A stretch of 64,000 bases of DNA from Aquincolibacterium sp041674705 (GTDB lineage Bacteria > Omnitrophota > Omnitrophia > Omnitrophales > Aquincolibacteriaceae), in the NCBI GenBank assembly GCA_041674705.1, contig JBAYVF010000004.1, forward strand, positions 48,691 through 112,690, read 5' to 3'. Below are positions 21,541 to 29,353 of this stretch, piece after piece. The notes under the pieces were generated by a model, which had not been told where the DNA came from, did no database searches, and saw only the letters and a list, made by a program, of their open reading frames with translations. Position numbers and translations under genes: made by a program. The stretch's first letter is position 1, and each line of letters starts with the position of its first letter.

Positions 21541-23942
21541 AGCGTTTCAGTGTTTTGTTTTTGAGCTTGTCCTTCTGCGCGTTCCTTTCGTCGGCGGTTT
21601 TTGCCGAAGATGCCGCGAAGAAGACGGCGACTGAACCCGCGGTGGCTTCTCCGGCGGCTCCCGTTTCAACCCCTCAAGCTCAGACTTCGACTTCCACTTC
21701 GCCCGCAACAGATTCCCAGCCCGCTCCGAGGATTGAAAAAACGGTCGTCGCCGTGGATGTTCGCGGGAATCGCATCGTGAGCACGAACACGATCTTGAGT
21801 AAGATCCAGACCAAGGAAGGGCTTGCCCTTAAACAGCAAACCGTCAACGAAGATATCAAGCGCCTTTATGCGACCGGATTTTTTGAGGATGTGAAACTGG
21901 AAGTGGAAGAACTTCCGGAAGGTTACAAGCTGATCGTGGACGTCGACGAGAAGCCGATCATCAAGCAAATTACGCTCGAGGGGTTTACTTCTTTTAAAGA
22001 GGATAAGCTTCGCAAGACATTGGGCGTGATGGAAGGACAGATCCTGGATCGCAAGGCCGTCAAAAAAGGCGAGGAAGAGATCCGGAAGCTTTACGCGGAC
22101 AAGGGATTCCGGTTCGTGGACCTTCAAACGGCGGTGAACGTGGACCCTCAAACCAAAGAAGCTGTGATCACGATCAAGGTCTTCGAAGGGAAAAAGTTCA
22201 AGATCACCAAGATCTCTTTCGAGGGGGCCAAAGCCTTCAAGCCCAAGCAGCTTGCCAAGCTCATGAAGACGAAGAAGCAAATATGGTTCCTGTTCGGCAC
22301 GTTCAAAGAAGGTGACTTTGAAAAAGACCTCGAGAAGATCAGTTTCTTCTATCAAAAGGAAGGCTATCTGGACGTGAAGGTGTCTCCGGAGTTCAGTTAT
22401 AACAAAGACAAGAATACGATCGAGATCCTGATCAGGATCGACGAGGGGCAACATTATCTGACCGGTGAGATCAAGTTCAAGGGGAGTACCCTTTTCCCGG
22501 AGTCCGAGCTTTGGCAGCAACTCGAAATGCTTCCCGGCCTGACTTATTCGCAGTTCTATGTCGCGCAGGATATCGAAAAGCTCCGTCAGTTCTATGCCAA
22601 CGAGGGTTATATCGAAGCTCGCGTGGTGCCTGACGTAAAATTGAACCGCGACAGCGGGAAAGTCGATATCACCTACGAGATCCAGGAAGGAGACCTTTAT
22701 TTTGTGGAGAAGGTCCAGATCCGCGGAAACACCAAGACCCGCGACAAGGTCATCCGTCGCGAGCTTCGCATCCGCCCGGGCGAACGCTTTGACGGCAAGA
22801 AGATCGAAAAATCCAAGGAGCGCCTCCAGAACCTGAACTATTTTGAAGAGATCACCTATGATACCGAGCCTACGGATGCCGGGACAAATCGCAAAGACCT
22901 TATTTTCAGGGTGAAAGAAAAACGTACGGGCGAGCTTTCCTTCGGCGGCGGCGTCAGTTCCATTGATACCTTCATGGGGTTTGCCGAGATCTCCCAACGC
23001 AATTTCGATATTCTCAACTGGCCGCGTTTCACGGGTGGTGGACAGTCGCTTTCGATCCGCGGGCAGATCGGTACGATCCACCAGGAATACGACGTCAGTT
23101 TCGTGGAACCGTACCTTTTTAACAAGCCGATCTCCTGGGGCACGAACCTTTTTGCCACTTCTCAAGACAACAAGAACACTCTTTTTGGCGAGAGACGCAT
23201 GGGCGCTTCCACGACTTTATCGCGTCTTTTTAAAGATGTTCTCCGGGCGGGTGGCGGGTACACGCTGGAACGCGTGGAGCTCAGGGATATTGCGGACAAT
23301 GCTCCCGTTTCGGTCACGGAATTTAAAGGGCCGGACTGGCTTTCCAGACTTCGTGCGTTCACGACCTTTGATAATCGAGATAGTGTCTTTGCCCCGACCA
23401 AAGGGCGCGTGATCAATCTCGCAGGCGAGCTGGTCGGAAGTTTTCTTGGCGGCGACCAGGAGTATTATATCCTGAGATCCGGATACACGGAGTACCTTAC
23501 GTTCCATAAAAAGCATCAGATCGAATTTCAGGCCAGGTTGGCTTCGGCTCAGTCGTTCGGGAAATCGTCCACAACGCCGGCCTATGACAGGTTCTTTGCC
23601 GGCGGCCTTGGTACGGTACGTGGTTTTGATTACCGGCGTGTGGGGCCTCAGGAAGAAGGGGAGGCCGTGGGCGGTCAGACCATGGCGATTGTGAATTTGG
23701 ACTACACTTTTCCGCTTCCGTATCTTGACGCATTCCGCGGTGTGGTGTTTGTGGATGCGGGGAATGTTAGCAAGGATTCCTACAATATCGATTTCGGGAA
23801 ATTTGCCGTAAGCGTGGGTCCCGGGATCAAGGTCAAGACACCGATCGGGCCTTTGGCTTTTTATTATGGTCTTCCCATTGCAAACCGGGACACCAAGAAC
23901 AGGAACGGTCGTTTTGAATTCAGTTTGAGCCGTAGTTTTTGA
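21537..23942 (+). CDS. bamA: Outer-membrane protein assembly factor BamA
   Basis: 801 residues. Signal peptide (KRFSVLFLSLSFCAFLSSAV-FAEDA), a disordered Ala/Pro/Thr/Ser linker to about residue 62, then POTRA-type repeats to about 440 (VVAVDVRGNRIVSTNTI, ITLEGFTSFKEDKLRKTLGV and similar) and a 16-strand barrel. The barrel has GTVRGFDYRRVGP near residue 700, the VRGF/Y lid motif of BamA. It ends in FEFSLSRSF with the C-terminal Phe recognised in folding. It inserts beta-barrels into the outer membrane, proving a diderm. Overlaps dnaB by ATGA; ompH follows. Confidence 0.96.
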   Translation: MKRFSVLFLSLSFCAFLSSAVFAEDAAKKTATEPAVASPAAPVSTPQAQTSTSTSPATDSQPAPRIEKTVVAVDVRGNRIVSTNTILSKIQTKEGLALKQQTVNEDIKRLYATGFFEDVKLEVEELPEGYKLIVDVDEKPIIKQITLEGFTSFKEDKLRKTLGVMEGQILDRKAVKKGEEEIRKLYADKGFRFVDLQTAVNVDPQTKEAVITIKVFEGKKFKITKISFEGAKAFKPKQLAKLMKTKKQIWFLFGTFKEGDFEKDLEKISFFYQKEGYLDVKVSPEFSYNKDKNTIEILIRIDEGQHYLTGEIKFKGSTLFPESELWQQLEMLPGLTYSQFYVAQDIEKLRQFYANEGYIEARVVPDVKLNRDSGKVDITYEIQEGDLYFVEKVQIRGNTKTRDKVIRRELRIRPGERFDGKKIEKSKERLQNLNYFEEITYDTEPTDAGTNRKDLIFRVKEKRTGELSFGGGVSSIDTFMGFAEISQRNFDILNWPRFTGGGQSLSIRGQIGTIHQEYDVSFVEPYLFNKPISWGTNLFATSQDNKNTLFGERRMGASTTLSRLFKDVLRAGGGYTLERVELRDIADNAPVSVTEFKGPDWLSRLRAFTTFDNRDSVFAPTKGRVINLAGELVGSFLGGDQEYYILRSGYTEYLTFHKKHQIEFQARLASAQSFGKSSTTPAYDRFFAGGLGTVRGFDYRRVGPQEEGEAVGGQTMAIVNLDYTFPLPYLDAFRGVVFVDAGNVSKDSYNIDFGKFAVSVGPGIKVKTPIGPLAFYYGLPIANRDTKNRNGRFEFSLSRSF

Positions 23943-24020
23943 TCGGGCGCTTGTTTCGCCCGATCATCCTGAGCGACTGAACGTATTTTGTGAGGGAGTC
24001 GAAGGATTCCCTTTGAGGTG
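23941..24020. repeat. ATCGGGCG hairpin and CTGAGCGACTGAA...GTCGAAGGATTCC repeat
   Basis: ATCGGGCG-CTTGTTT-CGCCCGAT directly after the bamA stop forms a strong hairpin without a U-run. It runs into ATCCTGAGCGACTGAACGTA and GTCGAAGGATTCC, a dispersed repeat type also seen at 31520-31640. Confidence 0.7.
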
Positions 24021-24065
24021 AAGTAGGATTTTAATTCCATTCTAATCTAAAAAAGGAGAGATACC

Positions 24066-24578
24066 ATGAACCGTAAAATGATAGCAGGTTTTCTGGCGGC
24101 GTTGATGATGTTGGGCCTGAGCTTTCCGGCTTTCGCGGCGGAGATGAAGGTTGCCTATGTCGATGTGGGCGAGGTTTTTGACAATTACCAAAAGACCAAG
24201 GATCAGGATCTGGTGCTGAAGACCGCGGGAGAAGCCAAGGAAAAAGAACGTAATGAAATGGCGACCAAGATCCGCTCGATGGAAGATGAAATAGCCCTTC
24301 TCGCGGCGGATGCCCGCGCTGCCAAGCAGGAGCAATTGATCGAAAAGAAGCGTCAGCTTGAGGATTTTGATCGCAATGTGCGTCAGCAACTCGCAGAACA
24401 GCGCGATAAGGTGGTTCGCGAGATCTTCCAGGAGATCGATGTGATCGTTCAGGATCTTTCGGCCAAGGGCGGTTATGACATGATCTTCAATAAACGCGTG
24501 CTTCTTGCCCAGAAAAAGAATTTTGACATTACGCCGCAAGTTTCTGCGGAGCTCGCGAAGAAATACAAAAAGGCTTAA
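24066..24578 (+). CDS. OmpH/Skp-family periplasmic chaperone
   Basis: 170 residues with a clear signal peptide (NRKMIAGFLAALMMLGLSFP-AFAAE). The rest, beginning MKVAYVDVGEVFDNYQKTKD, is long charged helices (about 55-125) forming the Skp jellyfish tentacles, then VIVQDLSAKGGYDMIFNKRV typical of OmpH. It holds unfolded outer-membrane proteins for delivery to BamA, whose gene precedes it. AAAAGGAGAG lies before the ATG. Gene symbol skp/ompH would be reasonable. Confidence 0.9.
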   Translation: MNRKMIAGFLAALMMLGLSFPAFAAEMKVAYVDVGEVFDNYQKTKDQDLVLKTAGEAKEKERNEMATKIRSMEDEIALLAADARAAKQEQLIEKKRQLEDFDRNVRQQLAEQRDKVVREIFQEIDVIVQDLSAKGGYDMIFNKRVLLAQKKNFDITPQVSAELAKKYKKA

Positions 24579-24591
24579 AGCTTTAGGGATC

Positions 24592-25872
24592 ATGAAACAA
24601 AAGACGCTCAAAACCCAAGCTGTTTTCGAAGGGACGGGGCTCCATACCGGTCACAAGGTGACGGTATGCGTGCGTCCGGCTTCGGAGAATGCGGGCATTC
24701 TCTTTTGCCGTGTCGATCTGGCCCCGGACCTCAAGGTCCGGGCCTCGATCGAGAATGTCTGTTCCGACGAAGCTCGCCAGACCGCCATTGTGGTAGGCAG
24801 CGGTCGTGTCCGTACGATCGAGCATCTCATGGCGGCTTTCCACGGGCTCGGGATCGATAACGCCTTAGTCGAGATCGACGGGGAAGAAGTGCCCGGGATG
24901 GACGGGAGCGCTCTGGAGTTTACGAAGGCCCTCATTGCCTCCGGTTTCGAGGAGCAGAACGCTCCGCGAAAGTTTCTTGAGATCAAAGAACCGGTGTATG
25001 TCGATCAAGGGGACCAGTCGATCGTGCTTTTGCCGGCCCCGACATTTTCGATCTCCTATATGTTGAGCTATCGCGATGCGAACCTTTTGGACCAGTACCT
25101 GTCGCTTCCGATCGTGCCGGAGATCTTTGAACGAGAGCTGGCGTCGGCTCGCACCTTTTGTCTTAAAAAAGAAGCCGAGCTCTTGCTGTCCCAGGGATTT
25201 GGCAAAGGGGCGAATCCTACCAACACGCTTATTTTTGAAAAGAACAAACCCCTCCAGAACACTTTAAGGTTTGAAAACGAAGCGTGTCGCCATAAAATGA
25301 TGGATATCCTGGGCGATCTGTTTTTATGCGGAAAATTCATCCGCGGGCATGTGATCGCTTCCCGAAGTGGCCATGCCCTAAACGTCGAACTCGTGAGGAA
25401 ACTGATGATGAACACTCCCGCTGAACCCAAACCGCTCTCCAGGACGCTCAATGTGGAAGAGATCCAAAAGATCATCCCGCACCGCTACCCCTTTCTTTTT
25501 GTGGACCGGATCGAGAATTTTGAACCGGGAACGCGTGCCACAGGTTTCAAACAGGTCACGATGAACGACTATTTTTTTCAGGGGCATTTCCCGGGTCATC
25601 CCGTGATGCCGGGGGTGTTGATCGTGGAAGCCATGGCGCAAGTCGGTGGCGTGATCATGCTGGGAGAGCCCGAGAATCGGGGCAAGATCGCCTACTTCAT
25701 GAGCGTGGATGCCGTCAAGTGGCGCACCCCGGTCCTTCCGGGAGATACGCTCCGGATGGAGGTCGAGGTTTTGAAGAAACGCGCCAAGTTTGGTCAATGT
25801 TCCGGCAAGGCTTATGTGGGTGATAAACTTGCATGCGAAGCGGATGTGAAATTCGCTGTGGTGGATGCGTGA
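24592..25872 (+). CDS. lpxC/fabZ: LpxC-FabZ fusion: UDP-3-O-acyl-GlcNAc deacetylase / (3R)-hydroxyacyl-ACP dehydratase
   Basis: 426 residues joining two lipid enzymes. LpxC (about 1-275) is the zinc deacetylase and committed step of lipid A: KTLKTQAVFEGTGLHTGHKV, TIEHLMAAFHGLGIDN with a Zn His, CRHKMMDILGDL (HxxxD) and the late His in GHVIASRSGHALN. FabZ (about 285-426) dehydrates 3-hydroxyacyl-ACP: IQKIIPHRYPFLFVDRI and QGHFPGHPVMPGVLIVEAMA with catalytic His and Glu. The fusion couples the two fates of hydroxymyristoyl-ACP. ATG 24592 follows the ompH stop by 13 nt; an in-frame start at 24505 is an artefact of overlap. It overlaps lpxA (GTGA). Such fusions are known in Bacteroidetes and some uncultured phyla. 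Confidence 0.95.
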   Translation: MKQKTLKTQAVFEGTGLHTGHKVTVCVRPASENAGILFCRVDLAPDLKVRASIENVCSDEARQTAIVVGSGRVRTIEHLMAAFHGLGIDNALVEIDGEEVPGMDGSALEFTKALIASGFEEQNAPRKFLEIKEPVYVDQGDQSIVLLPAPTFSISYMLSYRDANLLDQYLSLPIVPEIFERELASARTFCLKKEAELLLSQGFGKGANPTNTLIFEKNKPLQNTLRFENEACRHKMMDILGDLFLCGKFIRGHVIASRSGHALNVELVRKLMMNTPAEPKPLSRTLNVEEIQKIIPHRYPFLFVDRIENFEPGTRATGFKQVTMNDYFFQGHFPGHPVMPGVLIVEAMAQVGGVIMLGEPENRGKIAYFMSVDAVKWRTPVLPGDTLRMEVEVLKKRAKFGQCSGKAYVGDKLACEADVKFAVVDA

Positions 25873-26639
25873 AGATTCATCCGACGGCGATCGTTCATCC
25901 GGACGCCATTTTGGGCGACGGGGTGGAGATCGGCCCTTGGGCGATCATTGCCGGGACGGTGAAGATCGGCGCGCGCACGAAGGTCGGGCCGCGCGTGACA
26001 ATTGAAGGACACACCACGATCGGTGAAGATAATGAGATTTTTACCGGCGCGGTTGTTGGCAGCCTGACGCAGGACAAAAAAGCCGATGGTGGCGTGAGTT
26101 ATCTGAAGATCGGCGACCGCAACACGATCCGCGAATATGCGACCCTGAACCCCGGTACTTTAAATGGCACCGAAACCGTGGTCGGAAATGATAATCTTCT
26201 GATGGCCTACGCGCACGTGGCGCATGATTGTATTATCCAAAATGGCGTAACCCTTGCCAATAACGCGACACTTGCGGGCCATGTGATCGTGGAGGATCAA
26301 GCGATCATCGGGGGGCTTTCCGCGGTCCATCAATTCGTCCGGATCGGAAAATTGTCGATCACGGGGGGATGCTCCAAAGTCGTGCAGGACATTCCTCCCT
26401 TTATGATGGTCGACGGCCATCCGGCACATGCCTTTGGCATCAATGCCGTGGGGCTCGATCGCGCGGGATTTTCCAAGGAAGAAAAATCCGCCATCAAAAA
26501 GGCCTTCAAGATCATCTTCAAATCGGGCCTTATCTTAAAGAACGTTATCAAACAGATCCAGCAAGACATCCCCCTGAGTCCTTCCATTCAGACGATCCTC
26601 GCATTCCTGGAGACGTCCGAACGTGGCATTTGCGGATAA
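25869..26639 (+). CDS. lpxA: UDP-GlcNAc acyltransferase
   Basis: 256 residues, a left-handed beta-helix enzyme catalysing the first lipid A step. KIHPTAIVHPDAILGDGVEI opens the hexapeptide repeats; YAHVAHDCIIQNGVTLANNA carries the catalytic His; SAVHQFVRIG and GHPAHAFGINAVGLDRAGFS match the LpxA C-terminal segment. GTG 25869 is the start because the KIHPTA motif begins there and it overlaps the lpxC/fabZ stop (GTGA), implying translational coupling. Confidence 0.96.
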   Translation: MKIHPTAIVHPDAILGDGVEIGPWAIIAGTVKIGARTKVGPRVTIEGHTTIGEDNEIFTGAVVGSLTQDKKADGGVSYLKIGDRNTIREYATLNPGTLNGTETVVGNDNLLMAYAHVAHDCIIQNGVTLANNATLAGHVIVEDQAIIGGLSAVHQFVRIGKLSITGGCSKVVQDIPPFMMVDGHPAHAFGINAVGLDRAGFSKEEKSAIKKAFKIIFKSGLILKNVIKQIQQDIPLSPSIQTILAFLETSERGICG

Positions 26640-26713
26640 GGTCCGCTTGAAGTCGGTATTTCGGGCCGTTCCCCCAGTGGTCGAATTCGCAGGGGATGAA
26701 GCCGATATCTCTT

Positions 26714-26724
26714 TCTGATATAAT
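26714..26724 (+). promoter_or_regulatory. Extended -10 promoter for lpxI
   Basis: TCTGATATAATC contains TGnTATAAT (TATAAT 26719-26724), an extended -10 element without a good -35. The lpxI ATG is 18 nt downstream, with GAGGTGA between as SD. Confidence 0.6.
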
Positions 26725-26742
26725 CTCTGGCGAGGTGAACTT

Positions 26743-27558
26743 ATGAAGACCATGGGCATTATCGCGGGCAACGGTCGTTTTCCCATTCTGGTGGCGGAAG
26801 AAGCCAAGCGGGCGGGATACCGGGTCGTGACCTGCGCCATTGAACAGGAAGCCGAACCGGCTCTGGAAAAACTTTCGGACGCTTTCTCGTGGGTCAAAGT
26901 GGGCGAGCTTAAAAAGCTGTCGAAATTCCTCAAAGACGAAGGTGCTCACGAAGCCATCATGGCCGGCAAGATCGAGAAAGTGCGTTTCTTTAAGGAAAAC
27001 GTCCGGTTCGATCTCGATATGATGGGAGTTCTTGTAAAGCTGAAGGACCACAAAGATGACTCCCTCCTCGGGGGTATTGCGGATTACCTCTTTAAAAAAG
27101 GCATCGTGCTCCAGGATTCAACCCTCCTTCTCAAAGATATGATGCCGGGCCCCGGCTTGCTTGGGAAAAGGAAACCCTCGAAAGCCGTTATGGACAATAT
27201 TGATTTTGGCTTTGAAATGGCGCAAAAGATCTCGGGCGCGGACATCGGACAAACCGTGGTCGTGAAGAACAAGGCCGTACTCGCGGTCGAGGCCATTGAA
27301 GGCACCGACGAAGCGATACGCCGCGGCGGGGCGCTCGGGCGCGGTAAGATCGTTGTGGTGAAGATCGCCAAGCCAAATCAGGATATGCGTTTTGATGTGC
27401 CGGCGGTGGGCTTAAAGACCCTGGAGGGGTTGATCGAAGCGCAGGCTGTGGCTTTCGCATTTGAGGCCCATAAGACTCTTTTTATCGGCAAAGATATTTT
27501 TGTGGAGCAAGCCAATCGCGCGGGCATCGTTCTTTACGGCGTGAGCGACCGGCCTTAA
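26743..27558 (+). CDS. lpxI: UDP-2,3-diacylglucosamine pyrophosphatase LpxI
   Basis: 271 residues. LpxI replaces LpxH in many bacteria, cleaving UDP-2,3-diacyl-GlcN to lipid X. The N-terminus MGIIAGNGRFPILVAEEAKR, the IMAGKIEKVRFF motif, LLKDMMPGPGLLGKRKPSKA and the catalytic-domain segments TVVVKNKAVLAVEAIEGTDE and GRGKIVVVKIAKPNQDMRFD are all LpxI hallmarks. It follows lpxA by about 100 nt and has its own promoter. With lpxC, lpxA and the distant lpxB, most of the lipid X/disaccharide branch is present; lpxD is not in the window. Confidence 0.94.
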   Translation: MKTMGIIAGNGRFPILVAEEAKRAGYRVVTCAIEQEAEPALEKLSDAFSWVKVGELKKLSKFLKDEGAHEAIMAGKIEKVRFFKENVRFDLDMMGVLVKLKDHKDDSLLGGIADYLFKKGIVLQDSTLLLKDMMPGPGLLGKRKPSKAVMDNIDFGFEMAQKISGADIGQTVVVKNKAVLAVEAIEGTDEAIRRGGALGRGKIVVVKIAKPNQDMRFDVPAVGLKTLEGLIEAQAVAFAFEAHKTLFIGKDIFVEQANRAGIVLYGVSDRP

Positions 27559-27571
27559 TGCTGGGGAAAAT

Positions 27572-29158
27572 ATGAGCAGTGAAAAAATAAAACCTACCGT
27601 AGGTTTGAAGCGTGAGATCCAGGAGCTCAGTGTGCTCTATGAGATCACCCGGCATATGACGGCCCCATTCCCGATCGAGGAGCGGATGAGGAAAGCGCTG
27701 GATGTGCTCCATGAAAAAATGGGCATGCACCGCGGAACCTTGACGCTTCTGGATGCGGATGGTGAGAGCCTGACGATCGAGATCGCCCATGGCCTGGACG
27801 ATCAGGCGAAAAAGAAAGGGCGCTACAAGATCGGCGAAGGTATTACCGGAAAAGTCGTGGAGGCGGGAGAGCCGATCGCGGTGCCGAATATTGGGGAAGA
27901 ACCGCTTTTTCTTAACCGCACCGGAGCCCGGAAAGATTTCCGGCGCAACCGGATCGCTTTCATCTGTGTCCCTATCAAGATCGACCAAGAGACCATTGGC
28001 GCGCTCAGCGTGGACCGCCTTTTCGAAGGCAATATTTCTCTGGACGAAGATCTAAGGCTTCTGACCATTATCAGCTCCATCCTTGCGCAAACCGTTGCCA
28101 GTTACCGACTTCGCGAAAAGGAAAAAGCGAAGCTCCAGTTCGAGAATGTCGAATTGAAGCGCGAACTTGCCAAGAAATTCCATCCAGCTAACATCATCGG
28201 GAAAAGCAAGCGCATGGAAGAAGTTTATGAGGCCATCGATATGGTGAGCCGGACGCGCTCGACCGTGCTGCTCCGGGGTGAAACAGGGACCGGAAAAGAA
28301 TTGGTGGCGCATGCGATCCATTATGGAAGTTTCCGCTCGAAAGGGCCGTTCGTGAAGGTGTCCTGCGCGGCATTACCGGAAACTCTCCTCGAGAGCGAGC
28401 TCTTTGGGTATGAAAAGGGCGCTTTTACCGGGGCGGTCGCAAGAAAACTGGGGCGTTTTGAGCTGGCCGACGGCGGGACTCTTTTCCTCGATGAGATCGG
28501 GGATATCTCAGCCTCAATGCAGGTTAAGCTTTTGCGGGCACTCCAGGAGCGGGAGTTCGAGCGCGTGGGCGGGACCCAGACGATTCGCGTGGATGTGCGG
28601 GTTATCGCGGCGACGAACCGTGATCTTGAAAAAGCGATCCAGGAAAAGCAGTTCCGGGAAGATCTCTATTACCGGCTCAATGTAGTGCCGATCCTTTTGC
28701 CCTCTTTAAGGGAAAGGCGGGAAGATATTCCGCTTCTTGTCGCGCATTTCTTGAAAAGGGCAGATCTTGAAAACGGGAAAAAAGTGAAGTATGTTTCCGA
28801 CGATGCCATGAAGTATTTGATGGGTTATTCTTGGCCCGGCAATATCCGGGAGCTTGAGAACGCGATCGAACGGGCTGTGATCCATTGCAAGACCGATACG
28901 CTTGAAACCGATCTTTTTCCGATACCGGGATCCAAAGGCCATCCGGTTATGATCCAGCCCAAGCCTTTTGAATCCTCGATCGGGGAAAAGGGTGAAGATG
29001 TTCCAGGGGATCTTCCGAGCGCTGTTGAAAAGCTTGAAAAGAAGTTGATCCAGGAGGCTCTTCGCTCCAATGCCGGGAATCAGCGCAAGACGGCCAAGGC
29101 GCTTGGAGTGACGGAGCGTATCCTTGGGTACAAGATCAAACAGTATGGTCTGAAGTAG
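27572..29158 (+). CDS. Sigma54-dependent activator, GAF-AAA+-Fis (NifA-like)
   Basis: 528 residues. An N-terminal GAF sensor (about 20-185) is followed by the AAA+ motor: Walker A GETGTGKE near residue 236, the sigma54-contact loop GAFTGA near 283, Walker B GGTLFLDEIGD near 303, and R-finger region YRLNV. A C-terminal Fis-type HTH (about 490-528, GNQRKTAKALGVTERILGYK) ends it. No receiver domain, so it resembles NifA/NorR/FhlA-type activators rather than NtrC. Four sigma54 promoters with shared upstream sites lie in the next 8 kb before glnN, two amtB genes and a Fis-domain gene, making those the likely targets. No nif genes are seen, so 'NifA' is structural only. SD GGGGAAAA. Confidence 0.93.
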   Translation: MSSEKIKPTVGLKREIQELSVLYEITRHMTAPFPIEERMRKALDVLHEKMGMHRGTLTLLDADGESLTIEIAHGLDDQAKKKGRYKIGEGITGKVVEAGEPIAVPNIGEEPLFLNRTGARKDFRRNRIAFICVPIKIDQETIGALSVDRLFEGNISLDEDLRLLTIISSILAQTVASYRLREKEKAKLQFENVELKRELAKKFHPANIIGKSKRMEEVYEAIDMVSRTRSTVLLRGETGTGKELVAHAIHYGSFRSKGPFVKVSCAALPETLLESELFGYEKGAFTGAVARKLGRFELADGGTLFLDEIGDISASMQVKLLRALQEREFERVGGTQTIRVDVRVIAATNRDLEKAIQEKQFREDLYYRLNVVPILLPSLRERREDIPLLVAHFLKRADLENGKKVKYVSDDAMKYLMGYSWPGNIRELENAIERAVIHCKTDTLETDLFPIPGSKGHPVMIQPKPFESSIGEKGEDVPGDLPSAVEKLEKKLIQEALRSNAGNQRKTAKALGVTERILGYKIKQYGLK

Positions 29159-29165
29159 CGGGTTC

Positions 29166-29208
29166 CTACAAAATTGTAGTTATTTCCCCCAAGACAACAA
29201 TTTTGTGG
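29166..29208 (+). promoter_or_regulatory. Two activator-binding-site candidates upstream of glnN
   Basis: CTACAA-AA-TTGTAG at 29166-29179 and, inverted, CAACAATTTTGTGG at 29195-29208. They lie 50-95 nt before the sigma54 promoter, the normal place for an enhancer. The same site occurs at 35725-35738 and, as CTACAAAAATGTAG, at 33748-33761. Confidence 0.65.
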
Positions 29209-29257
29209 TTTTATATCTCAGATGGAGTGAATCCCTAGGGGTGAAATAGCTAAGAAA

Positions 29258-29275
29258 TTGGCATAGAAATTGCTA
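29258..29275 (+). promoter_or_regulatory. Sigma54 promoter of glnN
   Basis: TTGGCATAGAAATTGCTA: GG at 29260-29261 and GC at 29272-29273 with exactly 10 nt between, as required for the -24/-12 elements. Confidence 0.88.
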
Positions 29276-29353
29276 ATTAGGAATGGGGTTCTTTTACGTC
29301 TTCATGAAAAGAAGCTGAATTAACAAGCTATTCAAACAAAAAAGGGGGATGTT

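Noticed and set aside
21666..23165. 499-codon - strand frame
   Set aside because: Antisense to bamA; composition typical of a shadow frame and no recognisable motif.
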